Notes under the pieces: generated by a model
Told to the model about the DNA's origin: nothing
What the model saw: the letters and a program-made list of their open reading frames with translations, nothing else
Database searches by the model: none
Position numbers and translations under genes: made by a program
Assembly (NCBI GenBank): GCA_951640165.1
Contig: OX621238.1
Location: forward strand, 29,226,001 to 29,290,000
Direction of reading: 5' to 3'
Source of the DNA: Pseudoips prasinana
Lineage: Eukaryota > Arthropoda > Insecta > Lepidoptera > Nolidae
DNA length: 64,000 nucleotides
Shown here: positions 48,205 through 61,900 of the stretch, in pieces
How positions within the stretch are numbered: position 1 is the first letter of the stretch
Layout: every line of letters starts with the position of its first letter

Positions 48205-49035
48205 TTAGTCAATCAAGCGTCTAGGATGTCGAACAGAGCGCTTGCTGCGACGCGGTCCTATAGCTGAAGTAAGTGGTGTCTCAGTGCTGCCCACATCTTG
48301 CTGGGAAATAACAGGCTCTGGTACTACTGTTGCTATTGTTTCAAGAACTGGAGAGGTCACTAGGGGTGAAACCGTCTCTAAAACTGGCGCCGATGGTTTC
48401 GCTGTTACTACTGGATGAGGTGTTTGTCCAATGGCACGCTCATCTGAATCGGTAGTACGAGGCCGAATATGTTCCGCGTGATATCTCCTTTCTAGACCTA
48501 TTGGAGTGTTAACTAGATACGAATATCGATGAGTGCGTTGCAAAACAGTAGCTGGTTCCCATCGCGATTGATCTCTTGCACGCACATATACTGCATCACC
48601 TGGTCTATAATTTGTCTGGTCGTCAGAATTAATATTAGCTTAAATTTGTTTATATAGTAATGATCTTTTGATACTTGGTCGTATATTATCCAGAATGCAA
48701 GTTAAATTGCGTCCAAACATTAGTTGCCCTGGTGCTTTGCCAGTTGTGCTATGAGGTGTAATACGATAAGCAAAAACGAAATTTTCTAATCGTTTTTTGA
48801 GAGGTCCTATACCTAAACTCATTCTCGTCTTGAATGTTCTGACCAGGCGTTCCGCTAATCCATTGGTTTTCGGATGGTAAGGTGAAGAATGTATGTGCTT
48901 GATACCCTTTTCTTTACAATAATACTGGGGTCCATTGTCGGATACTATAAACTGAGGGAAGCCAAAAGTAGTAAAAATGGTGTCAAGTTCATCGCAAAGT
49001 TTTGATGTCGTTATTTTAGTCATTGGTTTGACCTC
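48205..49035 (-). pseudogene. Ty3/Gypsy integrase fragment
   Basis: The reading EVKPMTKITTSKLCDELD, FPQFIVSDNGPQYY, HPKTNGLAERLVRTFK is the integrase core with Asp and Glu of the DDE triad; only 28 residues separate them instead of about 35, so a short deletion is present. One in-frame TAA (48640-48642) interrupts it; beyond it the same frame continues YRPGDAVYVRARDQSRWEPA and YHAEHIRP, the C-terminal DNA-binding module, then a Ser/Thr/Pro-rich tail ending at 48205. No LTR or upstream pol was found next to it; the right edge abuts another repeat at 49036. Confidence 0.85.
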
Positions 49036-49850
49036 GATTCATTTGTACTGGTTGAGAGCCTTTTGCGCTAGTCAACTGCACGTTGTCTTCAATTCTTACA
49101 TTTTAATATATTTCAGTAAACGTATTGATAATTTATTTAAAATCCGTTAATAGAAAAATTACTTTTCTTGACCCAATGAAATGTAGTAAAATCTTACCAT
49201 TGCTTAAATCGGGCTTTAAGACGACTCCGCTAATTATCACCGTATCTCTAATTTACCAGTAATATATAAAATATTCTAAAAGTTATATGCTCAATCAATT
49301 AATCGTGCATCATGCGATATAACTAGTGCTATATTCGTGCATTTAAATACCAACAACCTCTTGCTTAAAAACCAGTTTGGTTGCATATCGCACTTCCCCT
49401 GGACTTGCATTCTTACATGAGCCGAACTTTATGCGAACTTTTTTCAGTAAAGCACCTGTATGGGATTTTGGCCGTAGTGACAGCACGTAGATTCTGTAAA
49501 CAGAAACATGCTGATGAATATCAGTGTTCGTTTCGACGATATTATGGTGGAATAATTTCCGTTTCACTACGTTCACGTAATAAATTTTATAATCTAACAC
49601 AAATTTTTGGTGAAATGGTAAAAATGTTGCGAATTTCTATATCTTGAAAATAAATATGCCTACTTTATTTAAATAAGTACCTAATTCTTTTCAAATCAAT
49701 ATCATATATTTTATTTATCTACACATTTGGGTCATCAGTAATGGAAACACTGAATTAAAGCTGTAGTCGATTTTAAACTCTCTCATAAGAAATCGATAAT
49801 AATATTGACGTTGTTCACATTATATTCTCTTTGTTTTTGCTCTATTCTGT

Positions 49851-49890
49851 TCAGACCACCAGTTTAAAAAAAAACCTTACAAACTCGACA
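49851..49890 (+). promoter_or_regulatory. Candidate RanBP3 initiator and short 5' UTR
   Basis: TCAGACC at 49851-49857 resembles the arthropod initiator (TCAGT-like) and lies 40 bases before the RanBP3 ATG, after a T-rich stretch. No TATA box is seen at the expected distance. Start-site mapping is needed to know whether this is used. Confidence 0.3.
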
Positions 49891-49909
49891 ATGGCAGACG
49901 CAAAGCAAG
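49891..49909 (+). CDS. RanBP3: RanBP3 exon 1, coding part
   Basis: Encodes MADAKQ plus the first base of a Gly codon; donor G|GTAATG. Vertebrate RanBP3 also starts MAD. The exon is tiny, so it rests on the splice fit to exon 2 (acceptor TTTTAG at 51036, restoring Gly) and on the start context ACA ATGG. It is less certain than the other exons. Confidence 0.65.
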
Positions 49910-52900
49910 GTAATGTTTTTGATTATTATACGATTTTTCCACATTCAAACGTGTATTTTATGATATTTCCATTCCTATTGCCTCTTATTATCATTATATT
50001 AGTATATTATACTCGATTGGGCACAAAAACCGCTATTTCTAAGCCTGTGCATGCTGCATCATCAACGAGTTTCTTTTTTTATTATTTCACTGATTTCGCC
50101 AATTTTCAGGATCTTGGTAGAATAAATGTAACATTTATAACTACGGGAGCTAACATTTTATATTCATAGTGTGCTAATACTCATCTTTATGTAGCCTGAT
50201 TGTATCCAATATCATTCAGTCACCATACTTTTCTGATAATTTTAAGTTCCTTTTCATAAAATGTATATATGTAAGTGCACATTCTGTTGATAAATTAATA
50301 ATAACTAGTGGGCTTGCCCTGCGTTAAGTATATTATTTATCATCGTCGAATGTTACTGACTTCTGATAAATATGTTATGAATATCCAGAATACCTATGTA
50401 TTATAGGTACAACTTGTACTTAGGTGAAGGGTTGTCTTAACCATTGTTATAGTGTTATCATTTGGTGTCATGTTGCTCGGATTGTTGTGACATTGTTAGA
50501 AATTATCTACATACAGTTTAAATTATTTTTACTAGCAGTACTGAGTTGAGCTAAAGTTAAACTGTGAAAGTGCACCAATAAAAATGGAAACAATAGACCA
50601 TTTAGGGTAATATTACTGCAATCATTATAACTTTAGTCATATTTATATTTACTAAAAATAAATTATAAATGTTTATTTATTGTATACTTACTTATACCAT
50701 AAAAACAATGCTATGAAGCTAAGTCAATTTCTGTTTGAAGGGTATTATAAATCCTTGAACTTTATTCTCTGTCTATCCATTTTAGAATTGTATTGGTGTC
50801 TGTCTATATTTTAATCTGTTGATAAGCTAGCATGATTTAAGCCAGTGATTCATCTGCCATATGATTTCAACAGTGTTAAAGAATTAATACATTGTGAGAT
50901 TATAGTAGGCTGTTGACTATTATACTCATAACAAATCTTTACTAGACAGCGACAGCAATTCGCCTATAGCTTATGCTTTATCATCTTATATTAAGTTGGA
51001 CACAGGTAAATGAAGTGGAATTTTGATTGATTTTAGGTAAATCACCAGTTGAAGATTTCTATAATGGATCACCACAGTCAAGAGTGGTTCTGGCTAAACC
51101 AAGGCTTGGTGGCTTTGGTTCTTCCAGTTTTGCATCAAGTTCTAATAAAGGGACTAATCCATTTGGTAAGATTATTCATCATATGTTTATTCCAGCTAAG
51201 GAGCCTCTGTTTTTGAGTTACCTATTGGGGAGTTGCCAATATCATATACATGTTTAGCTGTGTAAAGGTCTCCCCTATATAATAATATATTCTTCTTCTA
51301 ATACAGAACCATAAATAAGAGGAATTGAATGAAGCCATTATAGTCAGTTGCACTCACTGGTCTATAAATGATTAGAGAGGTAAAGCATCTAGGCACAAGG
51401 TCATTCTATAGATGGGTTACTATCGAAGTGGTTTTCTTTCTGAGTGTCCCCTATATATGGAGGACAAATTTAGCTGTTGGTCCCAGTTGACAGGATCAAA
51501 CAGCAGTCATTATGCCATTGGTGCCTATTGGAGGGCTTGAAAAACTCTGGCTCCAGGGTTACCAGTGCCCATGCGATAAAGAAGAACTTTAATGGAAATA
51601 TTAATTTTTCAGTAGACAGTTTGTATGTAATATAAAATTACTTGCTGTATAAAATTTTTAAACTGAGTCAAATTGAACATATTCATAGTAACATTGAAAA
51701 TAGAGATTAGATAACATTTTCAATATTATCAAATTTTAATTATATTTATACATTTCAATATTATCAAATATTATAAACGGCATTCCACATACATATATGA
51801 TATTGCCAATGTCAACCAGTAAGTGATATTCTAGCTGGACGGTATATTTAAAAATATAAAGTTTAGTAAACATAAATAAATAACAAGTGAGCCAAGCACA
51901 ACCTCAATTGTTTGAATATTAGGTCTTTACCTATGAAATTGCCGTTCTGCAGTACTGGCCATTTCAAATCAAAATAATTTTTGTTTGGCTAAGAATTCTA
52001 ATTTCAAATTAATTTTATTTTAAAAACATGGATTCTTTTTTCCAAAAGTAGTCATTTCTTTATTGATTAGTGTTACATTTTCATCGCATTTCAATCTTTT
52101 TCGTCATCATGGATACGTTAAAAATTCGAGTAATTATGGAATATGAGTACCGTCGTGGCAGCAACGCGGCACAAGCGGCACGCAACATCAACGACGTTTA
52201 CGGAGCTAACACTACAAACCAACGCACCACCTGTTATTGGTTTGCTCGCTTCCGTTCTGGAAATTTCGACCTGAAAAATGAACCTCGCGGTCGTCCGAAG
52301 ACTTTGGTCGACAATGACGAATTAAAGGCGGTTGTGGAAGCTGATGATACACAATCTACGGCTGAATTAGCAGCAGCTTTCGACGTTAGCGTCAAAACAA
52401 TATTGGTCCATTTGCGTCAAATTGGCAAGGTAAAAAAGCTTGACAAATGGGTGCCCCACGAACTCAATGATCGCCAGCGCGAAGTACGCGTCGAGACGTG
52501 CCTTGCACTGCTCAACAGACACACAAATGAAGGAATTTTGAACCGCATTGTTACCTGCGATGAAAAATGGATTCTGTTTGATAACCGCAAGCGCTCAGCA
52601 AGTTGGTTGGATCCTGGTTCAGCACCTAAACAATGCCCTAAACGAAAACTTACCCCTAGAAAAGTGATGGTCACTGTTTGGTGGTCTAGCGCCGGTGTGA
52701 TTCATCACAGCTTCTTACCAAACGGGGTGAGCATTACTGCAGATGTGTACTGTGAAGAACTGAGCACAATGATGGAGAAGCTGGCGCATCTCCAACCAGC
52801 ATTGGTCAATCGCTCGTCTCCGCTGCTCCTGCACGACAACGCGCGACCTCATACTGCACAGCAGACGGTCTCCAAGTTGCAAGAACTGGGGTTGGAAGCT

Positions 52901-55900
52901 CTCCGTCATCCGCCCTACTCACCAGACCTTGCGCCTACAGACTACTACTTTTTCCAGAATTTGGATAACTTCTTGGCGGGAAAAAAATTCAATACCCGAG
53001 AGGCAGTACAAAATGCCTTTGAAGAATTTGTTGCCTCCCGTCCAGCTGATTTCTTTAAGAAGGGCATCAATAAACTGCCACTGCGATGGCAAAGATGCAT
53101 TGATTGCATGGGTGATTACTTCGATTAATACAAATAAAAAAATTCATGAAAAAAATTCGTTTAAATTTTTTCATACAAAACGGCAATTTCATAGGTAAAG
53201 ACCTATTATTATTCATTAGTATCCTGTTGTAATGAACAGTAAATATTTGGTTAAAACTAACTATCTGATTAACCTTTCTTGTTCAGGTTCTATTTTACGG
53301 CCATCACAATTAAAACCTGGATCAAACCCATTTCTCAAACTTTCTGAAACAACTGATGATTCTGAAGCTAGCAAAGAAAAAGATAAAGATGAAGCTCAGA
53401 ATGAAGATAGACTTAAAGAAAAAGAAAGTAAACAGGAGATAGAAGCACCCAAGTTTGTTCCCTTAGGATCAGCAAATGTGACTCCACGGAATACAAGCAG
53501 CGTACCCGCACCAGTACAACCCACATCCAGTTCGTCTGGATTTGTGTTTGGGCAAAACTTAAGCGAGAGGGTAGTAATGAAAGAGAATGTCAACAATGGT
53601 GAGGCAACGTCAACAGAGCATAGTTCATCTAACGGGTCTACAGAGTTACTGTTCACTAGTGCTGCTGCATCGGTGAAGGAAAATCAGGTTAGTTCTATAA
53701 TCCTCAATGTTTATTTTCTTCTTATATTAACTGCAATTGGAATTGGCTACGAGTAGATGTTATGTATGACGTGGCACTTAAGCTATGCACTCAAGTGAAG
53801 GTACCTCTGCATCAGTAGGTCATGTAATATTTATATAGGCAGTACCTACATCATTAATCTTTTTAGGTATCTTGAGACTTGAAATTTTAGTGGCCAGTTC
53901 ATTAGGATGTCTTTCTAGGTCATCTGGAGATAGCGATCTATTTCTGTGTTGTTTATGTTCTAAGGGACATTGCTTAGGTCTCTGATTACCATGGTTCCAC
54001 TCTGGTTCCACGTTCATTGTAAAGAATAATATTAGTTCACTATACATCGGCGGGTTTCGAAATACTCTATATATATTGTTTTTGTATGTTACATTGCAGT
54101 CTGTTCATTAGGCATGGAGCAAATTTTTAAGGAGGGTGTGGTGTACCACAACCCCTATTATCAGTCCTTTTCCAATACTTCATAGGTCTGCAGGTGTTTT
54201 AAAATTGGAGTTATCTAGCATAAGAGTAGTTGGGAGTATGTTCAGATGTTGGTTAGTTTTTTATAAGATTTCACATTTAGTTGTATCAGTTCTTTAACAG
54301 TTTTGATGTGAAAGTCATGGTGTAGCTGTTGTTTTGTCACAAATCAGGGAACAATTGTGATGGTTTGGATGGTTCCCCATAACTGGATACCATTGGTCCA
54401 GATTGGTTGTAGCTCGAATCTTCACCAACGGTTTTTGTACTGGGCGTAGATACTCTTTATGGTTAAAATGAAAGTCTTCGATCAATTTGTAAATCTATTT
54501 GCGTTACTACTACTTTTACACAATAAGTCAAAAGATGACCACACAGTAGGTACCGTCCCTTGGTATCGTCATAGCTTAAGATCCGACAGAACGCGGTATC
54601 TCACAAGAGACACTTAAACCAAAATACTTGTACTCTGCATGGGATATCTGGCTATGCATAATCCAGTAACCTCCAGTTAATCATTATCTTTATGCGAACC
54701 CCTATGGCAACGCCGAGCCTCTCTGGAACTCTATGGTTTCCACTGAAACCCTAGCTACGCCAGAGTTGACTGCTTACCGGGTACTCACGGAATACTAAGT
54801 AGTAGAATACCGATTTCCATGGTCCAATCCTGCAAACTGAAATAATTTCTTCAATGTCACAACTACTTTTAGTTATGACATTGAAGAGCACATTTAAGCA
54901 TGATTGGACAGTACCAAAAGGTTGTCCTGTAGCTTAGATGAAAAATGAAAGAAAAACCGACAAAATTGGGGTATAGACTTAAGAACTCTTCCCCAATTTT
55001 GTCAGTTTTGTTCTACCTTGGTTCTACTAAATCTTTACTTTTCATATGACGCTGCATTTTCTATGTTGCGTGCTGCCTCATCTAACAGTTGTAATTTTAT
55101 CTATACCTCTATGTCATCAACGACAATGGAAGTGTCATTTCACCTATAAGAAGTCCTAACCGTAGCAAGTCGACCAAGTGTAAGTTAATATTATTAAAAT
55201 CACAAGATCTTCAAACTTCTTACTCACAATCGCCCCGGAACTGCTAAAAAACGTGTCAGGGCGCCAAATAAAGCTATGCTATCTTTCACAGCCTTGATAC
55301 TCTTTTTAATGTTTATATTAACGGAATGAAAGAATAAAACAAATTTTGTAAACGCGTCTATCAAAACAATGATGTACTCTTTTGATTCGTTTTTTCCCGC
55401 TTAATTTATTTGTCATATCAATATAATAATAATAATCTTTATTGTTCAGAAAATATATAGTCTAGTTACATAAATCTCTGGTCTCCACACTAGGATTCCC
55501 TGTGTCGTGGAGGCCAGTCACTTTCATCGTGTTTCAAAAATACAATAAAATTATTAAATGACAATTATATATATATATGTGTAGGAAAATTAAAGTTAAA
55601 CGTAAATAAATTTATATATTTAAACATGGCATATGGCTAGATAACTGTGTGTGTGTGTGTGTATGTGTGTGTGTGAGTCTGTTTCTGTGTTTGGATATGT
55701 GTCTACCTACATGTATACCGTATGTAGGGTTGGCATCTTTAAAATTGGGCAACCAGGCGCCCTATAAAAACCCTCGGTTTTATAGCCCAGAACCCGGACA
55801 TGTCAATAGTCATATCATAACCATCCTGCGACCCAATGCCAGTGTCAGTGTCGGTTTGAACATTTTGAGCCCGCCTTGGCTGACGTAGGACAAATCCGGG

Positions 55901-58900
55901 AAACCCTGACGGACCCTGACGCAACCATAACCGTGTGTCATGGGAAGCTTACTTTGGGGATTGGGTGTAAATCCGCCTGTATTTTGCCATAATGTGATTT
56001 TGAAATCTTCCATGTGACACAATTATCGATAAACTTTTTAACATTTCGCACCATGCCTCAAACCAGCGAAAATCGTAGTTTATCTAAAGTTTGTAACCGA
56101 GATAAACGGGTGAATCATTAACACTATCGACTACTGATTTTCTTAATGTTTTAGGAAGTATAGACATGCATTTTGGATGGACCATTCCCAATGATATTAT
56201 ATATAAAAAACCGGCCAAGTGCGAGTCGGACTCGCTCATGAAGGGTTCCGCAGCAGCAAGTATTTCAGTTGATTAAATGAAAATTTAATTACGGTTTACG
56301 ATTTAAGACGGATTAAAAAAAACTACTTACTAGATTTCGTTCAAACCAATTTTCGTTGTTAGTTTACATATTTTTTTTTTTTTTTTTTTTAATATGGACA
56401 ATGTCACACAGATCGTCCTAGCCCCAAACTAAGCAAAGCTTGTACTATGGGTACCAGGCGACGATATACATACTTATATAGATAGATAAATACTTAAATA
56501 CATAGAAAACATCCATGACTCAGAAACAAATATTCGTGCTCATCACACAAATATTTGCACTTACCGGGATTCGAACCCAGGACCACCAGCTTCGTAGGCA
56601 GGAGCACTACCAACTAGGCTACGGTGCCCGTCATGGTAATGTACATCATATATTTTTTTTAGTTTTATCTTTCTCTTATTTTAGAAGTTACAGGGGGGGG
56701 GGGGGGGGGACACTCATTTTTCCACTTTGGAGGTGTCTGTCGCGCAAACTATTCAGTTTAGAAAAAAAATATATTAGGAACCTCAATATCATTTTTGAAG
56801 ACCTATCCATAGATACCGCACATGTTTGGGTACGATGAAAAAAAAAATTGAGTTTCAGTTCTATATGTATGGGGAACCCCCAAAATTATTATTATTTTTA
56901 TATTTTTGTGTAAAAATCTTATGCGGTTCACAGAGTATATCTACTTACCAAGTTTCAACAGCACAGCTCTTATAGTTTCGGAAAAAATGGCTGTGACATA
57001 CGGACGGACAGACAGACAGACATGACGAATCTATAAGGGTTCAGTTTTTTGCCATTTGGCTACGGAACCCTAAAAAGAGGCAGATATGTTACTAGCGCGC
57101 GTGTATGCAATATCATTGACCATTCCGCTGAATGTTACGAGTATGGATTTCTGCAAGAACTTGGTAAGTTTTTGCGCTGATATTATAATTGACCATTGTT
57201 TGAAAAAGAAATAATTAACGATTATAACGACTACAATTGGGACCGACAGCTTAATGTGTCGAAGCACAGAGACCATTAGAAATTAAGCTACTTAAGTGGT
57301 CACCATTTAAAGACTGATCGGGAGCCTATGTGCTTTACCTGTCCGATCTGTTACCGATCGATGCGAGCGCCTCATCTGTCAGTTTTCATTGTGAACTTCC
57401 ATACCTAATGAGTGTTTGTCCAAGCAGTAGCCGTGAGTGAATCTAATTTAGATTCAAGGGTATCGTTGTGACCGTTGTATAACAGATCTTTTAAATCTGT
57501 AGCCGGTTTTGTAAATTTAGATTTATCTACATACTTATTTATACCTACACCTTTGTTTACAATTTTTTTTAACATTACAGTTAGCCTATGAGGCTTTAAC
57601 TGCTTCACCGGACAATATCTTTACAGGATTGGACTCTATACGTCAATTAGGCACCAAATTATGAATTCAATAATAATATTCTGGGACATTATTCACACAC
57701 GGCCATCTGATCCCAAACTAAGCAGAGCTCGTACTATGGAAACCAGATGACTGATATATTACATGTTACTACTTTTCTTTTCTAAATACTTAAATCGATA
57801 ATTACACCCAGACTCAGGATAAACGGACATGTTCATGCACACAAATATCTGTCCTGGGTGGGAATAGAACCCACGACCACGACAAAAGATAGTTTTTTGA
57901 AAAAATCTCAAACTATTTAATATATAACTAGAATAAGAATTTGACAAATTCTTATATACTTACTGTACCTAACAGTAAATATAATATATAATGTGTAAAT
58001 ATTTTTGAAATTACAACATGCAAAAAACATAAGTACCTCCAGTACTCAAGAGTCACCCATACGGTCAATGAAAGTTGTAGGGGTTACTCTTAGTCGCTAG
58101 ATCTGTCTTAGTCTTCATTCTCAACTCTTTTCAAATGAAAACAGTTTATAACGGTATGATAAGCGCGCATCGTGTACACTGTGTACAGTTCAAAGCAGGA
58201 GTGCTTTATTTTTTTTAATGGCAATCTGCCGAATTTTCAGCAATTTCTGCCAGTGTCATGTAATGGGTCTACATGGGTTTGAAAAGATGGCAAGTGTATG
58301 CGAATTTAAAACTCAATTGTGTAAATATTTAGGTACCTGAAACAAAGACAAACACCGAATAAGTGTTAGTAGAATTAAACATACTTATGTAGGAATACTA
58401 GAGGAATAAATGATACATATAATACTATTATAACTTTATCTTGTGTGCTATAAATTTAATAAAGGCTTTGATAATTAAAGGATTGGGAAAGAATGAAAGT
58501 AGATGTCGCACATTCACAGGATGTTGAATTTTTAATTTTAGGATGAGCAGGAGTGTTGAGCCAACAAGTTTCTTGATATGTAACGTTACATTCTCGTTCT
58601 CGTCGTTGTTTAAATACTTCTTCAAGGAATTAGTGGAATGACGCCCACTCATTATCTTGGCAGTATAACTTGTCTGTAGGTACCTAATTTCATTAACATT
58701 GTATTTCCTGTTACAGGGGTGTGGCCGGAAAAGCTATCGTAGCACGATTCATTTTAGGGTTCCGACCCAAAGGCGAAAATGGGACCCTATTACTAAGACT
58801 TCGCTGTCTGTCGGTCTGTCACCAGGCTGTATCTCATGAACCGTGATAGTTAGACAGTTGAAATTTTCACAGATGATGTATTTTTGTAGCCGCTATAACA

Positions 58901-61900
58901 ACAAATACTAAAAAACAAAATAAATAATTAAGGGGGCTCCCATATAACCAACGTGAATTTTTTTGCTCGTTTTTATAGATAATGGTACGGAATCCTTCGT
59001 GCTCGAGTCCGACTCGCACTTGGCCTGTGTTTTATGTAGTGCTTACAGAATATTTTTACTATGAAAGAATCTAGGATATCAGGTATTTTTCTTGGTTCTA
59101 TTGACCGATATGTTTGTACACATGAGGAGACAGTTGGCAGATTAATTTTGTGTGCGCTAGGTTTTAACTGACGCGACGTCTTCTAGTGCTTGTTAATATT
59201 ATATATTCTTAGCATTCTATCCTATTCCTGCAATGACTGCCTCGTTGGTCTAGCGGTAGCGTGTTCACCGCAGAAAATGAGGTCCTGGGTTCAAATCCCG
59301 GGTCGGTCCAAAAAGTGATTTTGGGAGTTTTCCATAAAAAGAAATTTCTCAGTATCATACCGAAGTCAGGAAGTTGGCGGTATTACACCCCCGTGCCTCG
59401 GAGAGCACGTAAAGCCGTCGGTCCTGTACCTGACCTCTTTCCAGTCGTGTCGCTAGTCGTCCCATCGGATTATGAAAGTGATGGAATAGAAAGTGCCCCT
59501 GTGTTTGCGCACACACTTGTGCACTATGATATGTCCTGCGCAATTGGCTAATCTCCATTGAGAATGGCCGCCGTGGCCGAAATTCGGCCGGGAAGACATC
59601 ATCATTCCTGCAATATAGCGCATTCGTGATAACATGGGTTCAGTGGATTTATGTTTAGGTGGGTAGTTCATAGTAGAAACTAGGATATGGTCTGTTTTAT
59701 ATTGTTGGGTTGCTTGACGGTCTGCGATCATAAGTTATTCAGTCAGGGTGGATTATCCATTTTGCCCTTTCGCCCTAATATAGAGCATAAATCTAAACTT
59801 AAAACTGACAAATCAGTCAATTTGTCTTGCAAGAGTTGAATTTGCGTCTTCCACCATCCAGTTTTATTTCTAGGAAAAATACACACTAACAGATAAATAT
59901 TACGGCTTTCCATTCTAGTATATTATTATTTTTGTTTTACTACTTGTAGGGGTGCAGTGTTGGAGGAATGTTAGTTTTTTAAGTTTAGAGTTGTACACAC
60001 GGCTACATATCAATGTATAGCTTGATACGTAGCCGTGTGTACATTGCAGATTAGAATTTTGTAAATTATATTTTATACTAGCTATCATAGCAAACGTTGT
60101 CCTACCCTAAAAATAATAAAGAATTTCCTCTTTGCTTAGATATATGTATTTTATGTAGTTTATTATTTTAAATTATGTATGTATTTATGTTTATGTGAAA
60201 ATCTCCTCTTGCAGGTCTAAAGAAATCTCTTCTAGTAGACCTAGAAGAGATTTCTTTAGAAATAAGTAGTACCTTTGTGCAATGTTTTCTCTTGTTTTTA
60301 TTCTTTCTTTCTTTTATACTTTTAGTGTGTACATAAATTTGAAATAAATAAATAAAAAGAGACAGTTTGATGACTATTGTAGGACCCCCCACGCAAACAG
60401 AGGGGTGTTATAAGTGTGACGTCGATGTATGTATGTGGCATCGTGACTCGCAAACGGATGAACCGATTTCGATGCGGTTTCTTTAATTTGAAAGCCAGTT
60501 TCGTTGCGGTGGTACTTAGCTATGTTTGGATAATAGCTCTTTGTCAAAATTATGTAAGAGTCGGGGGTTTTTAACGGTTAGCTTAGGGTTATACGTATTT
60601 TGTACGTTATACGGTTAGTTAGGTTAGGCTTTTTAACGGTTAGGGTATTTAATAATATAGTTAGCAAAAAGCAGAAGGAATCTATAACTAAGAGTGCTGA
60701 ATTTTGTTTACTATTTAATATAGTTTTGTCAGTGTGAGGAGATATAACTGATAAATGATCATTATTTTCCATGAATAAGGAGGAGATCAACAGTAGTGAG
60801 GCGACAAGCAGTACGAGCAGTGGTGAAGGCTTAGCGGCCGCTGCGGCGGAGTACGAACGTTCACACGCGCGACCGCCGCCCCCTACCACTAACTTCACGA
60901 TAACAGGAGAGGAGGGAGAGACCAATGTTCTTCAGGTAAGAGAATCGATATTCTCGGAATACCATAAATAATAATATAGTTTCAGTAATTCATGAACATG
61001 CTAGATAGCTAGGCTGTTAGTGAGGAATGATACTGTGTTTTTAATTAAAACTGAGCATTGCTAGCTTGCGTACACATTTGCCGTAGATGAATTAGCGACG
61101 CCATTCGAATTATGCCTCGTTAACTAAGTACAGTGAAACCTAGTTCCATAGAACCTTTATCAGAGTTGGATTAAATGGTTTTGGTGCCATTTAGGGTCTG
61201 TTTCACAATGATCAGATAAAGTCCCGAATAAGCTACTTGCAACTTATCTATCGAATAAAGACATCGTTTGCGTTTCATAATCCATAAATAGTACTAACTG
61301 GCAAATAAACTGCAAAGTAAACTATTAGCCAGATCAAGCTTCAGATAGCAAAGTTAACTGATGGATAAGATATCTGACAAATTTCACGTCACAGACATTT
61401 GACATCTATTTATTTGACTTTCGTACGTTTAATTTGTGTGTAACGCAAAAAAAAAACAATTTGTGTATGTACTTTTATTTGATAAAATAATAGTTAGAAG
61501 TAAATTTGAAAATATTTATGCCATCCTGAAACTGCTAAACATCAAAAAATAGTAAAAAGATATTTTTAGATGTGTTTATCATAAGAAATGTATTTATAGG
61601 TTGTCTGTTACGTAAGACGGAACAACAAAAAGCGACGTTGCCAAACCTACTAACTAGTAACTGCCGAATAGCTATCTGGCAATTAAATTTACCGGGAAGG
61701 TGATGGTGAGCTTATATCTGTCAGTTTATTTATTTGTTAGTTAGCTATCCGACACTTTATTCGTACATTGTAAAACAGACCCTTACAGCAATTTCTTTAT
61801 TCCAAATGGTTAACGAACGATATAATCAAAATAAGATTGAATCAATATCAAGTTAATTTTCAATCTTTTTATGTCTTATGAATATGCCTTATAGGTACTA

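Larger units (their letters stand above)
53688..60779. other. RanBP3 intron 3
   Basis: About 7 kb. At 54047-53820 and around 54480-54330 the minus strand has short open stretches (NQRPKQCPLEHKQHRNRSL; HKEYLRPVQKPLVKIRA) that may be retrotransposon remnants but match nothing I can name. Hairpins lie at 54945-55012, 59993-60042 and 60216-60260. Other repeats are listed separately. Confidence 0.5.

Noticed and set aside
48640..48642. Programmed readthrough at the in-frame TAA of the Gypsy integrase
   Set aside because: The fragment also has a short deletion between catalytic residues and lacks the rest of pol, so it is simply decayed.
49381..49647. 88-codon open frame just upstream of RanBP3
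   Set aside because: No recognisable family, no splice signals tying it to RanBP3, and codon composition like intergenic DNA.
59233..59310. Sequence resembling a tRNA gene with a good box B
   Set aside because: Ends do not form a convincing acceptor stem and a 300-base SINE-like body follows.
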